Assembly: GCA_030679955.1 (NCBI GenBank)
Contig: JAUXSF010000009.1
Coordinates: 242,512 to 306,511, forward strand
Reading direction: 5' to 3'
Source of the DNA: Chlamydiales bacterium
GTDB lineage: Bacteria; Chlamydiota; Chlamydiia; Chlamydiales; JAJFMA01
DNA: 64,000 nucleotides
Shown: positions 52,885 through 61,537 of the stretch, one piece after another
Layout: the number at the start of each line of letters is the position of its first letter
How positions within the stretch are numbered: position 1 is the stretch's first letter
Position numbers and translations under genes: made by a program
Notes under the pieces: generated by a model
The model's input: only the letters and a program-made list of their open reading frames with translations
What the model was told of the DNA's origin: nothing
Databases searched by the model: none

Positions 52885-54075
52885 ATGAAAAATATTGCTT
52901 TTCTGCCCTTTTTATTATGCATTACACTTCTGGCCGCTTGTGTGGAAACAGACATTTCTGTTCCTGGTTTCCCAGACATGGTGCGTTACTTTTCCACTAC
53001 AGAAGGTCACATTCAATTAACTATGAGCATTAACTTTCTAGGCTTTTGCCTAGCGGGTTTGTTCTTGGGACCGCTATCTGATGCTTACGGACGCCGTCCT
53101 GTGATGCTTTGGGGAAATGTGATTTTCCTAATCGGCGCCATTGGCACCGCCACCGCGCCTACACTGGCCAGCCTAATCGCCTGGAGATTCTTCCAGGGCA
53201 TCGGTGCGAGCGCAGCGTTTACGCTGTTTATCGCTATGATTGCAGATGCTTATCAGGGGGAACGAGCCTCTCACCTAGCCAGCCGCTTGAACGCGATGTT
53301 AACTGCCGCTATGGCCGGAGCGCCTATGTTAGGTGGCTTACTAGTCGAGACCTGGGGCTGGCGTAGCACATACAGCTCTGTCGCAGTCTTATGTTTGGTA
53401 GCTACCATCTTACTATTCCTCTTCCTGCCGGAGACCAACCAAAATCGTAAACCTCTAGACTTGAAAGAGATTCTTCGCAACTACAAGTCGTTGATAACTA
53501 GCCGCGACTTCATTGCTTTAGCACTAGTTCCTACCGTTTTGTGCGCCGGCTATATGGCTTTTGTTTCGTGCGCCGTGTTCTTCTATACGGAACAGTTAAA
53601 GGTTCCTCTTGGACTCTTCACCCTCCATCAAGGTTGCGTTATCGCATGCTTTTCTGTTGTGAGTTTTTTCGGTGGCAAAATTTATGCCATCGTCGGCGCT
53701 AGACAAGCAGTGGTGGCTGGAGCAGTCTTAAACATGGTAGGAGCCTGCGGCCTAGTGCTACTTAGCTGGTTAGATAGTAGCTCAGCGATGTTGTTCACGC
53801 TATCGATGAGTATGTTCTCAACGGGAGTAGCGCTCTCTTACGGACCGACCTTTACCGCGTCGATGGAGGTTATGCCTGAGGTCAAAGGAACAGCCTCCTC
53901 GCTTAACTCTTCTATCCGCTTGGTGGTAATGGCTTTTTTAATCGGCCTGGCCGGATACACCTACGACGGAACGTTTCTTCCGGTGGCAGCCATACAGTTG
54001 GCCTGTGCAAGCAGTGCTGCCCTGTTAACTGCGTTTATCGTGGCGCGACCACATCTCCGCGCACTGTTGGCCTAA
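52885..54075 (+). CDS. MFS exporter, Bcr/CflA-like (DHA1)
   Basis: 396 residues, twelve predicted helices. Motif D/A region: ETDISVPGFPDMVRYFSTTE in loop 1 (typical of Bcr/CflA), GPLSDAYGRRPVMLWGNVIF (motif A), RFFQGIGASAAFTLFIAMIA (motif B) and GAPMLGGLLVETWGWRSTY (motif C). Proton-driven export of drugs or metabolites; substrate unknown. The sequence LLAACVETD near the start looks like a lipobox by chance and sits inside helix 1. Followed at 35 bases by the PRTase gene on the same strand. Confidence 0.88.
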   Translation: MKNIAFLPFLLCITLLAACVETDISVPGFPDMVRYFSTTEGHIQLTMSINFLGFCLAGLFLGPLSDAYGRRPVMLWGNVIFLIGAIGTATAPTLASLIAWRFFQGIGASAAFTLFIAMIADAYQGERASHLASRLNAMLTAAMAGAPMLGGLLVETWGWRSTYSSVAVLCLVATILLFLFLPETNQNRKPLDLKEILRNYKSLITSRDFIALALVPTVLCAGYMAFVSCAVFFYTEQLKVPLGLFTLHQGCVIACFSVVSFFGGKIYAIVGARQAVVAGAVLNMVGACGLVLLSWLDSSSAMLFTLSMSMFSTGVALSYGPTFTASMEVMPEVKGTASSLNSSIRLVVMAFLIGLAGYTYDGTFLPVAAIQLACASSAALLTAFIVARPHLRALLA

Positions 54076-54110
54076 ATGAAATTATGATACAAAGGGCATA
54101 GAGGTAGTCT

Positions 54111-54743
54111 ATGCTCTTTGTTGATCGAGAAGATGCGGGCAAAAAATTAGCGTCTCTAGTGCAAGAGTACGCAGACCAGAACGTTATTGTTTTGGGGCTC
54201 CCCCGAGGTGGCGTGGTCACGGCCTATCAAATCGCTCGCTCGCTTAACGCACCCCTAGATGTCACGTGCCCAAGAAAAATCGGCGCTCCCTGGAATCCCG
54301 AACTAGCTATTGGAGCCGTCTCCGAAGCAGGAGAAGCGACCTTCAATGAAGATCTTTTGGCGATGTTCAATATTCCAGAAGAAACACTCGAAACGGCCAT
54401 CGAAAGGGAGAGGGCCGAGGCACGTCGGCGTCTGCTGGTCTATCGAAGTGGAAAGCCACCTCTTGTCCTGGATGACAAGATAGTTATCTTAGTCGATGAC
54501 GGCCTAGCCACCGGCGCCACGATGAAAGCAGCTATCCGTGGGGTACAAGCGCGTAACGTAAAACAAGTAGTGGTGGCAGTTCCCGTGTCACCCCCTGGTA
54601 CGCTGGAAGAGATTCAACAACTCGTAAATCGCGCCATTTGCCTATTTGCTCCCCCATTCTTTCAAGCTGTTGGCCAGTTCTATCAGAATTTCGGCCAAAC
54701 CTCTGATGAAGAGGTTATTTCCCTCTTAAATGCCAAAATTTGA
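54111..54743 (+). CDS. Phosphoribosyltransferase-like protein
   Basis: 210 residues. PRPP-binding loop is KIVILVDDGLATGATMKAAI. An N-terminal VDREDAGKKLASLVQEYAD and VLGLPRGGVVTAYQIARSLN place it in the group of PRTase-like proteins often found next to dienelactone-hydrolase genes (here absent). These proteins usually act on unknown bases. GAGGTAG precedes the ATG. It may be cotranscribed with the MFS gene. Confidence 0.86.
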   Translation: MLFVDREDAGKKLASLVQEYADQNVIVLGLPRGGVVTAYQIARSLNAPLDVTCPRKIGAPWNPELAIGAVSEAGEATFNEDLLAMFNIPEETLETAIERERAEARRRLLVYRSGKPPLVLDDKIVILVDDGLATGATMKAAIRGVQARNVKQVVVAVPVSPPGTLEEIQQLVNRAICLFAPPFFQAVGQFYQNFGQTSDEEVISLLNAKI

Positions 54744-54836
54744 CCCAGGTTTTTCTGGTATTTTTTTACGCTACGAGTAATGATAGACCATTCATTACTC
54801 AGCGAAGCATTACTTTAGGGAGGTATTAGCGTCACG

Positions 54837-56255
54837 ATGACAGATTACGTCAAATTAGCCCGGCTTCCGGGAAGATTGGTGATGGTTGGTTTTGGAAGTG
54901 TTGGGCAGGGTGTTCTCCCCCTACTTCTTCGCCACATCGAATTGCAAAAAGAAGACATCACCATCGTGACAGCTGACGACAGAGGTAAAGCAGTCGCTGA
55001 AGAGTTCGGTGTAACGCATATCCAACAAGTTTTGACGATGGACAACTACCGTCAGATCTTGACACCCCTCATTCATGCTAATGATTTAGTAATAAATCTG
55101 GCCGTCGATGTTTCTAGTACCGCGCTGATTCAACTATGCCACGAGCGTGGAGCTCTCTATTTCGATACCTGTATCGAACCATGGGAAGGCGGTTATACTG
55201 ATCCACACCTAACAGCCAGCCAACGTTCAAACTACGGCCTTCGCGAAAGCGCTTTGGCGTTACGCAGCAAGTATCCCAATGGCCCAACCGCAGTTTTAGC
55301 ACACGGCGCTAATCCAGGACTGGTATCGCACTTAGTGAAGAAGGCTCTGCTCACTGTTGCCACTGATATCAATGGTAAGGTCGATAAACCTTCTGATCGC
55401 GATGGATGGGCTAAGCTGGCGATGGACTTGGGTGTTAAAGTCATTCACATTGCCGAACGTGATACACAAGTCGCTAATGCACACAAAAAAGTGGGTGAGT
55501 TCGTCAATACCTGGTCTGTTGACGGCTTTATTGGCGAAGGATCACAGCCTTCCGAACTTGGATGGGGCTCGCATGAAAAACATTGGCCCTCAGATGCTTC
55601 TAGACATGAATTTGGATGCCAATCAGCTATCTATCTGAATCGCCCAGGCGCTTCTGTAAGAGTCCGCACATGGACGCCTAATGAAGGCCCTTTTCATAGC
55701 TTTTTGATAACTCATAACGAATCCATCTCCATTTCGGACTACCTAACTGTTCATAGTGATAATGGCGCAACTTACCGTCCAACGGTGCACTATGCCTACC
55801 ATCCATGTGATGAAGCAGTTATTAGCGTCCATGAGCTAGCCGGCAAAAATTGGCATAGCCAAAAGTCAAAGCGTGTGATGATGGACGAAATCGTCAATGG
55901 CATGGATGAACTTGGCGTTCTGCTCATGGGCCATGACAAAGGTGCCTACTGGTTTGGTTCGCAACTCACAATCGAAGAGGCACGACGCCTTGCCCCTCAT
56001 AACAGCGCAACAACACTACAAATCACCGTTTCTGTGCTTGCCGGTGTCGCATGGGCACTTAAAAATCCCCAGAGAGGCATTGTTGAATCGGACGAAATGG
56101 ACTACGAAGACATTATCGAAATGGCTTCCCCCTACCTCGGACGTTTAGTTGGAAAATATACCGACTGGACACCTCTCGAAGGTCGTGGACTGTTGTTTCC
56201 AGAAGATCTAGACTTCGAAGATCCATGGCAATTCAAGAATTTCAGAGTTCTGTAA
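54837..56255 (+). CDS. hss: Homospermidine synthase
   Basis: 472 residues. NAD-binding start RLVMVGFGSVGQGVLPLLLR. Conserved core CIEPWEGGYTD, VLAHGANPGLVSHLVKKAL, HIAERDTQVA, EFVNTWSVDGFIGEG, WGSHEKHWP and FGSQLTIEEARRLAPHNSAT; these match bacterial homospermidine synthases. It makes homospermidine from putrescine (and spermidine) with NAD. No other polyamine genes are close, so putrescine may come from the host. GGAGGT lies 12 bases before the ATG. Confidence 0.94.
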   Translation: MTDYVKLARLPGRLVMVGFGSVGQGVLPLLLRHIELQKEDITIVTADDRGKAVAEEFGVTHIQQVLTMDNYRQILTPLIHANDLVINLAVDVSSTALIQLCHERGALYFDTCIEPWEGGYTDPHLTASQRSNYGLRESALALRSKYPNGPTAVLAHGANPGLVSHLVKKALLTVATDINGKVDKPSDRDGWAKLAMDLGVKVIHIAERDTQVANAHKKVGEFVNTWSVDGFIGEGSQPSELGWGSHEKHWPSDASRHEFGCQSAIYLNRPGASVRVRTWTPNEGPFHSFLITHNESISISDYLTVHSDNGATYRPTVHYAYHPCDEAVISVHELAGKNWHSQKSKRVMMDEIVNGMDELGVLLMGHDKGAYWFGSQLTIEEARRLAPHNSATTLQITVSVLAGVAWALKNPQRGIVESDEMDYEDIIEMASPYLGRLVGKYTDWTPLEGRGLLFPEDLDFEDPWQFKNFRVL

Positions 56256-56271
56256 CAAGGGAAGGGAATTT

Positions 56272-56307
56272 TAACGCAAAGACACAGAGACGCAGAGGCG
56301 CAAAGAA
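56272..56307. repeat. Family A repeat, single arm
   Basis: TAACGCAAAGACACAGAGAC followed by GCAGAGGCGCAAAG, directly after the homospermidine synthase stop. Confidence 0.65.
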
Positions 56308-56323
56308 GATGCTATAGTGTAAG

Positions 56324-56355
56324 GTGAGCCCCATTGTCTAGACAATAGGGTTCAC
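56324..56355. terminator. Perfect-centre palindrome between convergent genes
   Basis: GTGAGCCCCATTGTC-TA-GACAATAGGGTTCAC: a 15-base stem with two mismatches and almost no loop, between hss and the convergent deoxyribosyltransferase-like gene. A bidirectional terminator or protein-binding site; a T-tract is lacking. Confidence 0.6.
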
Positions 56356-56397
56356 TCCTCTCACCTCGGCTTAACTAACTAGTAGGGGGAAAAGATT

Positions 56398-56991
56398 TTA
56401 GATGTCTTTTAGCAACGCTGGATGGGCAGAAATAAGTTCCAGCATTGGCGTGTCATGAGGTAGCTGTGTAGAACGATAATGCTGCATAGCCGACTTAATG
56501 AACTCAATACCCTTGATGGATGTGCGTTGAGGCAGCAAGTTTGCCTCGATCCAGCTTGCCGCTTGGGCAAGATCTTCGACAACCTGATCGGCAAGACATT
56601 CAACAAATGGATGTACCCAATCATTCACTTCACGATCCAAAACAACCGTTGCACCATGATGGTAATGTGTGTCACGCGGTGCCCAGATGATCACGGGAAG
56701 GCTATTGACCTTTGCCCACATCATTTCCGCCCCAACACCCAAGCCACGGCGATCACGAGCATCCACTATAACAACATCGCTACAGTAGACTTGCGTCATA
56801 TCGCGACCAAAAACTGACTTTTGATCTGACATGGAATCGGCACGAAATGCTGGATTAAGGAAGGTAATCTCATATTGGTGCAAGCTTTGCTGAAGCTGGG
56901 CAATCTCAATTGGCCCCCAATAGGTTTCATCGGCCTTTTCATGCGCTTTCTTGATTGTTCCTGCTAGATAGATTGCTAGTTTCTGCTTCAT
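56398..56991 (-). CDS. Nucleoside 2-deoxyribosyltransferase-like protein
   Basis: 197 residues. The N-terminal KLAIYLAGTIKKAHE gives the YLAGP-like loop of the family, then FLNPAFRADS, FGRDMTQVYCSDVVIVDARD and GLGVGAEMMWAKVNSLPVII, the latter matching the catalytic-Glu region (GxxxExxxA). This family transfers 2-deoxyribose between bases or acts as hydrolase. The C-terminal 60 residues are extra. It overlaps the following YhcH-like gene by 4 bases and probably shares an operon with it and the cupin gene. Confidence 0.82.
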   Translation of the reverse strand: MKQKLAIYLAGTIKKAHEKADETYWGPIEIAQLQQSLHQYEITFLNPAFRADSMSDQKSVFGRDMTQVYCSDVVIVDARDRRGLGVGAEMMWAKVNSLPVIIWAPRDTHYHHGATVVLDREVNDWVHPFVECLADQVVEDLAQAASWIEANLLPQRTSIKGIEFIKSAMQHYRSTQLPHDTPMLELISAHPALLKDI

Positions 56992-57431
56992 AGAACTGCC
57001 ACCTTCATAATGACTTTTTGTACATGTTCCGTACCCGCTAATGGTGCGTGGGCATCTTCTTCAGGAAAAAATATCGCAAACGCATTCTTAGGAACGGGCA
57101 ACCATAGGTCGGGCTGCTCGAAAAAGAACTCTATGTCCTTTTCGGGGTTGTATGGCTGCTTGATTTGCATACAGTCGCCATAGGCTTTCCAGCCAATTTC
57201 TTCGTTTCCAGAAACTGTATATTGGATATCAATATACTTGCGATGAGCTTCTAGTGGCGCTGCAGCGCGTGTTTTGCCATCTCCAGATTCGCAAATAGCG
57301 ATCAATTGCTTCCCAGCTAGCTCGTGACGCCCAGGAACAAACTCTCCACGCTGCAGAAAGTCAAAGGCCTGCTTAAACAATGGGTGAGCATGGTAGTAGC
57401 GCTCTGCGCGCTTTAAATCATCCAAAATCAT
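56988..57431 (-). CDS. YhcH/YjgK/YiaL family protein
   Basis: 147 residues. Beta-galactosidase-subunit-like (DUF386) fold. It has HRKYIDIQYTVSGNEEIGW and FFFEQPDLWLPVPKNAFAIF, followed by FPEEDAHAPL and a late VQKVIMKV, the His, Glu and His expected for the cupin-like metal site. Members are linked to sialic acid or other sugar use and to biofilm, without firm chemistry. It directly follows the cupin gene and overlaps the deoxyribosyltransferase gene. Confidence 0.9.
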   Translation of the reverse strand: MILDDLKRAERYYHAHPLFKQAFDFLQRGEFVPGRHELAGKQLIAICESGDGKTRAAAPLEAHRKYIDIQYTVSGNEEIGWKAYGDCMQIKQPYNPEKDIEFFFEQPDLWLPVPKNAFAIFFPEEDAHAPLAGTEHVQKVIMKVAVL

Positions 57432-57432
57432 T

Positions 57433-57774
57433 TTACTTTCTCACTTCGATTAGCATCACTTCAATGGGTGCATCGGATTCGTTCATGTCCCAATGCAAGC
57501 CCGGCTCATCAGCCTCGTACCAGTAGGCTTTACCTGTTTCGATATTCAAATACGACACTTCACCAGACTCTTCTATGCGTGTAAGAACCCCGCCGACGAG
57601 TCCGACGATCACGCGTGGATAGTCATGGCGGTGAAACTTAAGTGGTGAATTTGGGTAAATAATGGTTTTCCAGACTTTCACAGAGTCGTTTTCAAACTGA
57701 TATTCGCGGTGGGTAGTATTTGCGAAGCATGAAGTTCCAACTACGAGTAAGATAATGGACAACAGGTATTTCAT
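57433..57774 (-). CDS. Exported single-domain cupin
   Basis: 113 residues. The first 18 (MKYLLSIILLVVGTSCFA) are a signal peptide with a possible Cys lipidation site at residue 16. The mature part has the cupin motif PLKFHRHDYPRVIVGLVGG and a C-terminal strand set GLHWDMNESDAPIEVMLIE. So it is a periplasmic small cupin of unknown ligand. AAGGAG precedes the ATG. The short gap to the YhcH-like gene suggests cotranscription. Confidence 0.83.
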   Translation of the reverse strand: MKYLLSIILLVVGTSCFANTTHREYQFENDSVKVWKTIIYPNSPLKFHRHDYPRVIVGLVGGVLTRIEESGEVSYLNIETGKAYWYEADEPGLHWDMNESDAPIEVMLIEVRK

Positions 57775-57798
57775 ACTAACTCCTTTTTGAAGAAGATA

Positions 57799-58476
57799 TT
57801 ATGCCTCAAATTGATGTTCTTTGCATATATCAGAGAGAACTTTTTGGAACATTTCCATCGTCAATTTTCCCGTATTGGTATTTTGCGGACTTGGGTGATA
57901 GGTGCAATGCAACACAGGCAAACCCGGAAGCGCATAGCGAGCGCCGTGAGCAAATTGAATCTTGGTTTTGCGTGTATCGGTTGCTCTCAGGAATCCCTCA
58001 AAAGCCGTTCTACCCAAAACCAGAATATGTTTCACAGAGGTCAAAAGCTGTAGCTCAGCTTGAAAGTAGGGCAGACAGTTCGCACATTCCTGTGCCGTAG
58101 GCTTGTCCTTAGGCGGACAACATTTTACCACAGCAGTAAGATAGCAGCCGGTGTATTGTAAGCCATCGAAGATATCATCAGAGTTCGGTTGATTGGCGAA
58201 GCCTGCTTCATATAGAGCCTTTACCAGAAATCGGCTGGTGAGGTCACCAGTGAAAACACGGCCGGCACGATTAGCTCCATGCGCAGCGGGAGCCAAGCCA
58301 GCAATAAGCAACCAAGCATTTGTATCTCCAAACCCTGGAACAGGCCTGCGCCAGTAAGGAAAATCCTTGAAGCTAGGACGTGGAGGCAATGTCTCGCGAT
58401 ACGCCACCAGTCGTGGACACCTAAAGCAGTTGATAATGGTATTGTTGAGGACGGTAAAATTCGGATACTCTGTCAT
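57799..58476 (-). CDS. Uracil-DNA glycosylase, family 5 (UdgB-like)
   Basis: 225 residues. Cys17 and Cys20 (CFRCPRL) and a later pair (VKCCPPKDKPTAQECANC) would hold the 4Fe-4S cluster. Motif A is LIAGLAPAAHGANRAGRVFTG and the C-terminal motif HCTYHPSPQNTNTGKL; GLAPAAHGANR is the family-5 (UdgB) signature, where the usual catalytic Asp/Asn is replaced by Ala. UdgB removes uracil and other deaminated bases, including hypoxanthine, from DNA. It is divergent from the RNase II-like gene. Confidence 0.92.
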   Translation of the reverse strand: MTEYPNFTVLNNTIINCFRCPRLVAYRETLPPRPSFKDFPYWRRPVPGFGDTNAWLLIAGLAPAAHGANRAGRVFTGDLTSRFLVKALYEAGFANQPNSDDIFDGLQYTGCYLTAVVKCCPPKDKPTAQECANCLPYFQAELQLLTSVKHILVLGRTAFEGFLRATDTRKTKIQFAHGARYALPGLPVLHCTYHPSPQNTNTGKLTMEMFQKVLSDICKEHQFEA

Positions 58477-58554
58477 AAGATTTCAAGTAGCTTTTTGTTG
58501 ACCGGCGTTGTAAAAGAAACATTGTATCACGAAATATAAAATGATGGACATGGA

Positions 58555-60015
58555 ATGGAAATCGACCAGCTTGAAGAGATTGCAACACGCGCAATGATCG
58601 ACAGAGACTTCCTAGCTACCTTCAGTCCCGCTGTACAGGCGGAAGAAGCCAAAATCACATCAGCGCCAGTCCCCAATTCGCCATATAAAGATATGCGCGA
58701 TTTTCTGTGGGTATCGATTGATAATGATGACTCGCGAGATCTAGACCAACTGACTCATGCAATCGAAAAAGATGGCGTGATTAAAATTTTCATCGCTGTT
58801 GCGGATGTCGATGGTTTGGTGAAAATTGATTCAGAAATAGATAGGCATGCAGCTCATAACACCACATCGGTTTATACGCCGACGAAAGTCTTCCCAATGC
58901 TGCCTCTGAAACTCTCCAACAACCTCACGTCGCTAAATGAAGACGCAGAAAGATCAGCGGTGATTGTCGAGATCGATGTTTTCAGCGACAATCACTTTGA
59001 ACCCGCCGGGATCTATCTTGCCTTAGTAAAAAACCACGCTCGCTTAACATACAAGTGGGTGGCGGCTCTTTTAGATGACGACACCCCCCTGCCAAATCCA
59101 CAAGGCAAGGTTGATGGAATCACTGAACAACTCAAACTTCAGGATCGAGCAGCTAAACAAATTCGACAGATGCGCGAGGACCAAGGAAATCTTACCTTTA
59201 ATACGCGCGAGCTAACCGCACGAGTAGTGCCAGGTGTTGGCATCACCTTGGAAGAACATAGACAACTTAGCAGTTCACGACTGATCGAAAATTTTATGAT
59301 CGCCGCGAACATTACCATGTCACGCTACTTTCGCCAAAACAAGCTACCTATTTTAAGTCGTGTGGTTCTGCAGCCAAAACGCTGGGATCGTATCATGGCA
59401 TTGGCAAAAACTCTGGGAACGGTATTACCTTCGGAGCCTGACCCCAAGGCATTGCAGATGTTCCTAGAAAAACGACGCAAGGCTGATCCGGAAAAATTCC
59501 CCGAACTTTCACTAACTCTCATCAAGCTAATTGGTCGCGGAGAGTACATGGTGGAAATAGAGGGATCGGTTGGTCACTTTGACTTGGCATTACGTCAGTA
59601 CGCTCACACAACTGCACCCAATAGACGTTATCCCGATGTAATTGTCCAACGCATACTTAAGAGCCATCTGACCGCGTCAAAACAGCCTTACACGCTTGAG
59701 GAACTTAAAGATCTCGCAGCATACTGCACTCAGAAAGAAGACGATGCAACCAAGGTTGAACGCCGGGTGCAAAAATCCGCCGCGGCGTTGGTATTAGCAC
59801 ATCGGATAGGAGAGGAGTTTGAGGGCATCATTACCGGCGCCTCAGAAAAAGGCACTTGGGTTAGGCTGTTTCAACCACCCGTAGAAGGCAAGATTGTGAA
59901 GGGCATGCAAGGACTAGATATCGGCGATCGCGTAACTGTTCGGTTGGTTGATGTCAATGTAACAGAGGGATTTATCGACTTTGCAACCGTACGAAACACG
60001 AAAGCGGACAGGTAA
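58555..60015 (+). CDS. RNase II/RNase R-like ribonuclease, short form
   Basis: 486 residues, about 150-250 shorter than RNase II/R. N-terminal cold-shock domains are missing. The RNB catalytic domain starts FLWVSIDNDDSRDLDQLTHA (the DxxxxxDxDD Mg site), with YTPTKVFPMLPLKLSNNLTS, then LIENFMIAANITMSRYFRQ and YAHTTAPNRRYPDVIVQRIL. An S1-like segment is at about 425-485 (FEGIITGASEKGTWVRLFQP). A 3'-5' processive hydrolytic exoribonuclease is expected. ATGs at 58541-58555 are alternatives. It also matches bacterial RNB-domain proteins found beside UdgB only by chance, as far as I know. Confidence 0.9.
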   Translation: MEIDQLEEIATRAMIDRDFLATFSPAVQAEEAKITSAPVPNSPYKDMRDFLWVSIDNDDSRDLDQLTHAIEKDGVIKIFIAVADVDGLVKIDSEIDRHAAHNTTSVYTPTKVFPMLPLKLSNNLTSLNEDAERSAVIVEIDVFSDNHFEPAGIYLALVKNHARLTYKWVAALLDDDTPLPNPQGKVDGITEQLKLQDRAAKQIRQMREDQGNLTFNTRELTARVVPGVGITLEEHRQLSSSRLIENFMIAANITMSRYFRQNKLPILSRVVLQPKRWDRIMALAKTLGTVLPSEPDPKALQMFLEKRRKADPEKFPELSLTLIKLIGRGEYMVEIEGSVGHFDLALRQYAHTTAPNRRYPDVIVQRILKSHLTASKQPYTLEELKDLAAYCTQKEDDATKVERRVQKSAAALVLAHRIGEEFEGIITGASEKGTWVRLFQPPVEGKIVKGMQGLDIGDRVTVRLVDVNVTEGFIDFATVRNTKADR

Positions 60016-60064
60016 CTAAGTTACCGGTCCGCAGTAGTATGCTATCATCAAAGACGATAGATTA

Positions 60065-60616
60065 TTAACGATGGGCGTGTCCGTGTCCGCCAACATAGTT
60101 TCCGCCATTGTTGTAACCAGCGTTGCTTCCGCAACCGCCGTTACCGCAACCTGAATTGCAGCCAGTGTTACCTTGGTTGCAAGCTTGGTTACATACACGC
60201 TTATAGTAGTAGCGTGGTACGTATTTGCACTGACGGTCACAAACCCATTTCTTGCATGTGACACATTGGTCAACACAATAGTATTGGGGTTCGTATTTGG
60301 TGCATGTTTCACAGTAGTACTGTGGAACATAACGGCAACGCTGAACTTGGTATTCTCTAGGAACCCAACGGCAGCATTTCTTCTGGGTCCATCTGGGCTC
60401 TTCGCAGCAGCGCCAGTTGTTAGTATAGCAAGGTTCATAGTGGGCATACAAGCAATAGCAGTCACCACATGGTTGATCTGGTGGACACTCTGGCTGCTGT
60501 TGACAGCAGGGATTGCATCCATTGCTATTGCTATAGTTATTAGTATAGTCTGCGAAACCGGCCTGAGTCATAAGAACACCGCACAAGAAAGCTCCGATTT
60601 GGAATAACTTTTTCAT
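60065..60616 (-). CDS. Secreted cysteine-rich protein (third Cys-rich envelope candidate)
   Basis: 183 residues. Signal peptide about 1-22 (MKKLFQIGAFLCGVLMTQAG, then FA). The mature part has about 30 Cys, mostly as pairs or CxxC (NPCCQQQPECPPDQPCGDCY, CCEEPRWTQKKCC, CETCTKYEPQYYC, CVDQCVTCKKWVC). Aromatic repeat units YVPQYYC / YEPQYYC / YVPRYYY occur at 12-22 residue spacing. The tail is Gly/Asn then GGHGHAHR. It likely joins the disulfide network of the envelope, but is not an OmcA/OmcB homologue. GAGGAAAC precedes the ATG. Expected extracytoplasmic. Confidence 0.82.
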   Translation of the reverse strand: MKKLFQIGAFLCGVLMTQAGFADYTNNYSNSNGCNPCCQQQPECPPDQPCGDCYCLYAHYEPCYTNNWRCCEEPRWTQKKCCRWVPREYQVQRCRYVPQYYCETCTKYEPQYYCVDQCVTCKKWVCDRQCKYVPRYYYKRVCNQACNQGNTGCNSGCGNGGCGSNAGYNNGGNYVGGHGHAHR

Positions 60617-60842
60617 GAATGTTTCCTCGATTCAGTTAATGATTAAAAAGACACCTGGGTTATTCCAAGCGTCCATGGCTTGCGACACCTTTCGGTCTGT
60701 CTTGATTGACCCCCCTACAAGTGATCGTGTGCCTAAACCGTACATTGAAACAAGGGATGAGTTTTCGACAACATTTTTTTAAGAAAAAAAATGCAGGATT
60801 GCACGAAGCGTTGATACTTCGCGCTTTAGATGGCATAAAGAG

Positions 60843-61472
60843 CTATTTTTCGGTCAGAATCTTGACCTTTCCACTACCCATATCATAGTAACCACCCACT
60901 ACTTCCAGCCTGCCTAGCTTGATGAGGTTGTCCAAAGGTGGATACTTTCGTATTTCAGCAACAACATGGCGAACGTTTGCTTTAATGGCATTTTCCCATG
61001 GGTCGCCAGTCTGTTTTTTTGAGGCATTTATAGAGGGCTGAATGAGGTCAGCCACAGCTTCTATACCTTTAGTGTTTCCGTGCAGCACCGCATCAATAGC
61101 ACCGCAACGTTCGTGACCAAGAACAAGCACCAAACTAGAACCGAGCGTCAACGCGGAATATCCAATGCTATCGAGCTCGATGGGTCCCACAACATTGCCG
61201 GCCACACGCACGACAAATAGATCGCCAATGCCTTGATCAAACAAAATTTCAGGAGATGCTCTTGAATCCGAACATCCAAGTATAATGGCAAATGGCGCTT
61301 GTTTTAATGCTACAAGACGTCTGCTTTCCTGCGACCTATTTGGGTGCAAAAGTCGCTCTTGAACATAGCGTTCATTTCCATCGACAAGGAGTTGTAAAGC
61401 CTCTTTTGGAGTCACTGCAAATCCTACCGTGTGCATAGAAAGACAAGCGAGGAAGAAGACTACCAAACGCAT
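60843..61472 (-). CDS. Exported beta-class carbonic anhydrase
   Basis: 209 residues with a signal peptide (about 1-19, MRLVVFFLACLSMHTVGFA). Zinc motif ILGCSDSRASPEILFD (Cys67, Asp69, Arg71) and VLVLGHERCGAIDAVLHG (His120, Cys123). A beta-CA would be placed in the periplasm, an unusual but known arrangement (some Gram-negatives). It interconverts CO2 and bicarbonate; a role in pH control of the vacuole or in bicarbonate uptake is a guess. GGAAAGAAC precedes the ATG. Confidence 0.93.
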   Translation of the reverse strand: MRLVVFFLACLSMHTVGFAVTPKEALQLLVDGNERYVQERLLHPNRSQESRRLVALKQAPFAIILGCSDSRASPEILFDQGIGDLFVVRVAGNVVGPIELDSIGYSALTLGSSLVLVLGHERCGAIDAVLHGNTKGIEAVADLIQPSINASKKQTGDPWENAIKANVRHVVAEIRKYPPLDNLIKLGRLEVVGGYYDMGSGKVKILTEK

Positions 61473-61537
61473 GAGTTCTTTCCATTTGTTAAATTCCCAC
61501 TTGTAATTGCTTAGGGATTTTTTTCGCTACCAAAATC

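Noticed and set aside
60016..60522. 168-codon frame overlapping the Cys-rich secreted protein on the same strand
   Set aside because: Shifted frame of the real gene, Thr/Val-rich low complexity, without signal peptide or ribosome site.
60173..60607. 144-codon hydrophobic open frame opposite the Cys-rich secreted protein
   Set aside because: Antisense to the Cys/Tyr-rich gene, whose codons read as hydrophobic residues in reverse; no start signal.
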